21,421 bases of DNA, taken from NCBI GenBank assembly GCA_029264635.1, contig JARIAA010000221.1, positions 1 through 21,421 of the forward strand, read 5' to 3'. Position numbers and translations under genes: made by a program. The notes under the pieces are model-generated. The model ran no database searches, was not told the origin of the DNA, and worked only from the letters and a program-made list of their open reading frames with translations. Positions 21,263 through 21,421 of the stretch are shown here, piece by piece (within the stretch, counting starts at the first letter, position 1; the number at the start of each line of letters is the position of its first letter). The DNA comes from Psychrobacter sp. (lineage in GTDB: Bacteria > Pseudomonadota > Gammaproteobacteria > Pseudomonadales > Moraxellaceae).

Positions 21263-21421
21263 TTATTCACATCTAATGTTTGATGTGTACCCATAGCTTT
21301 CTTTTGAAATGGGAATAATGGTCACAATAGTGTTTAGTGAGCAAGGACATGAGCCACATAGTTGCTAATTACCCTATGATGAAGAAAGTCATTTCTAATA
21401 TATCTCTTGGATCTCTGCTAC
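21263..21421. other. Unassigned end of window
   Basis: No gene is recognisable. A hairpin CACATC-N8-GATGTG lies at about 21269-21288. It could be the flank of a deleted or mobile segment that truncated the dehydrogenase, but no transposase or terminal repeat can be identified in the part visible. Confidence 0.3.

Noticed and set aside
21300..21421. Short minus-strand peptide MWLMSLLTKHYCDHYSHFKR considered as a transposase remnant
   Set aside because: Too short and no recognisable transposase motif; there is not enough sequence at the window edge to decide.

Overview
The window looks like chromosomal DNA from a moderately AT-rich gammaproteobacterium of the Moraxellaceae, most likely Psychrobacter. 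This rests on inference: the order hisIE-tatABC, pheS-pheT-ihfA and trxA-rho, the long-chain-alkane-type flavin monooxygenase, and codon and base composition. No search was possible. There are no rRNA or tRNA genes, CRISPR arrays or complete insertion sequences.

Layout. 1-4637 (minus strand): the N-terminal part of a UvrD-like helicase that runs off the left edge, then, in transcription order, a hot-dog thioesterase-like gene, the fused histidine gene hisIE, and tatA-tatB-tatC for twin-arginine protein export. 4880-10166 (plus strand): a translation block with rpmI and rplT ending in a terminator, then pheS, pheT and ihfA ending in a terminator. 10167-13140 (plus strand): an accessory segment with an unrecognised 217-residue protein, two tandem short BLUF blue-light sensors, and a second ihfA copy about 86% identical to the first at protein level. 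13141-15600: an acidic lipoprotein (minus), a YpfJ-type zinc metallopeptidase (plus) and a glycine-zipper lipoprotein (minus), separated by bidirectional terminators. 15800-17945 (minus): trxA upstream of rho, each with a terminator. 18332-20940 (plus): an RluA-family pseudouridine synthase and an AlmA/Baeyer-Villiger-type flavin monooxygenase. 20945-21262 (minus): a C-terminal remnant of a D-2-hydroxyacid dehydrogenase.

The most interesting part is 10167-12900. The unknown gene and BLUF pair are preceded by a near-consensus sigma-54 promoter (GG and GC dinucleotides exactly 10 bases apart, 10296-10311), with two inverted repeats 60-130 bp upstream where an enhancer-binding protein would sit, and a roughly 250-base leader with mutually exclusive hairpins. 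The module is bracketed by two genes for IHF-alpha, the DNA-bending protein that commonly assists sigma-54 promoters. Both BLUF proteins keep all the residues needed for flavin photochemistry and neither has an effector domain, so the 217-residue protein is the obvious candidate partner. I infer a sigma-54-controlled light-response module; its output is unknown.
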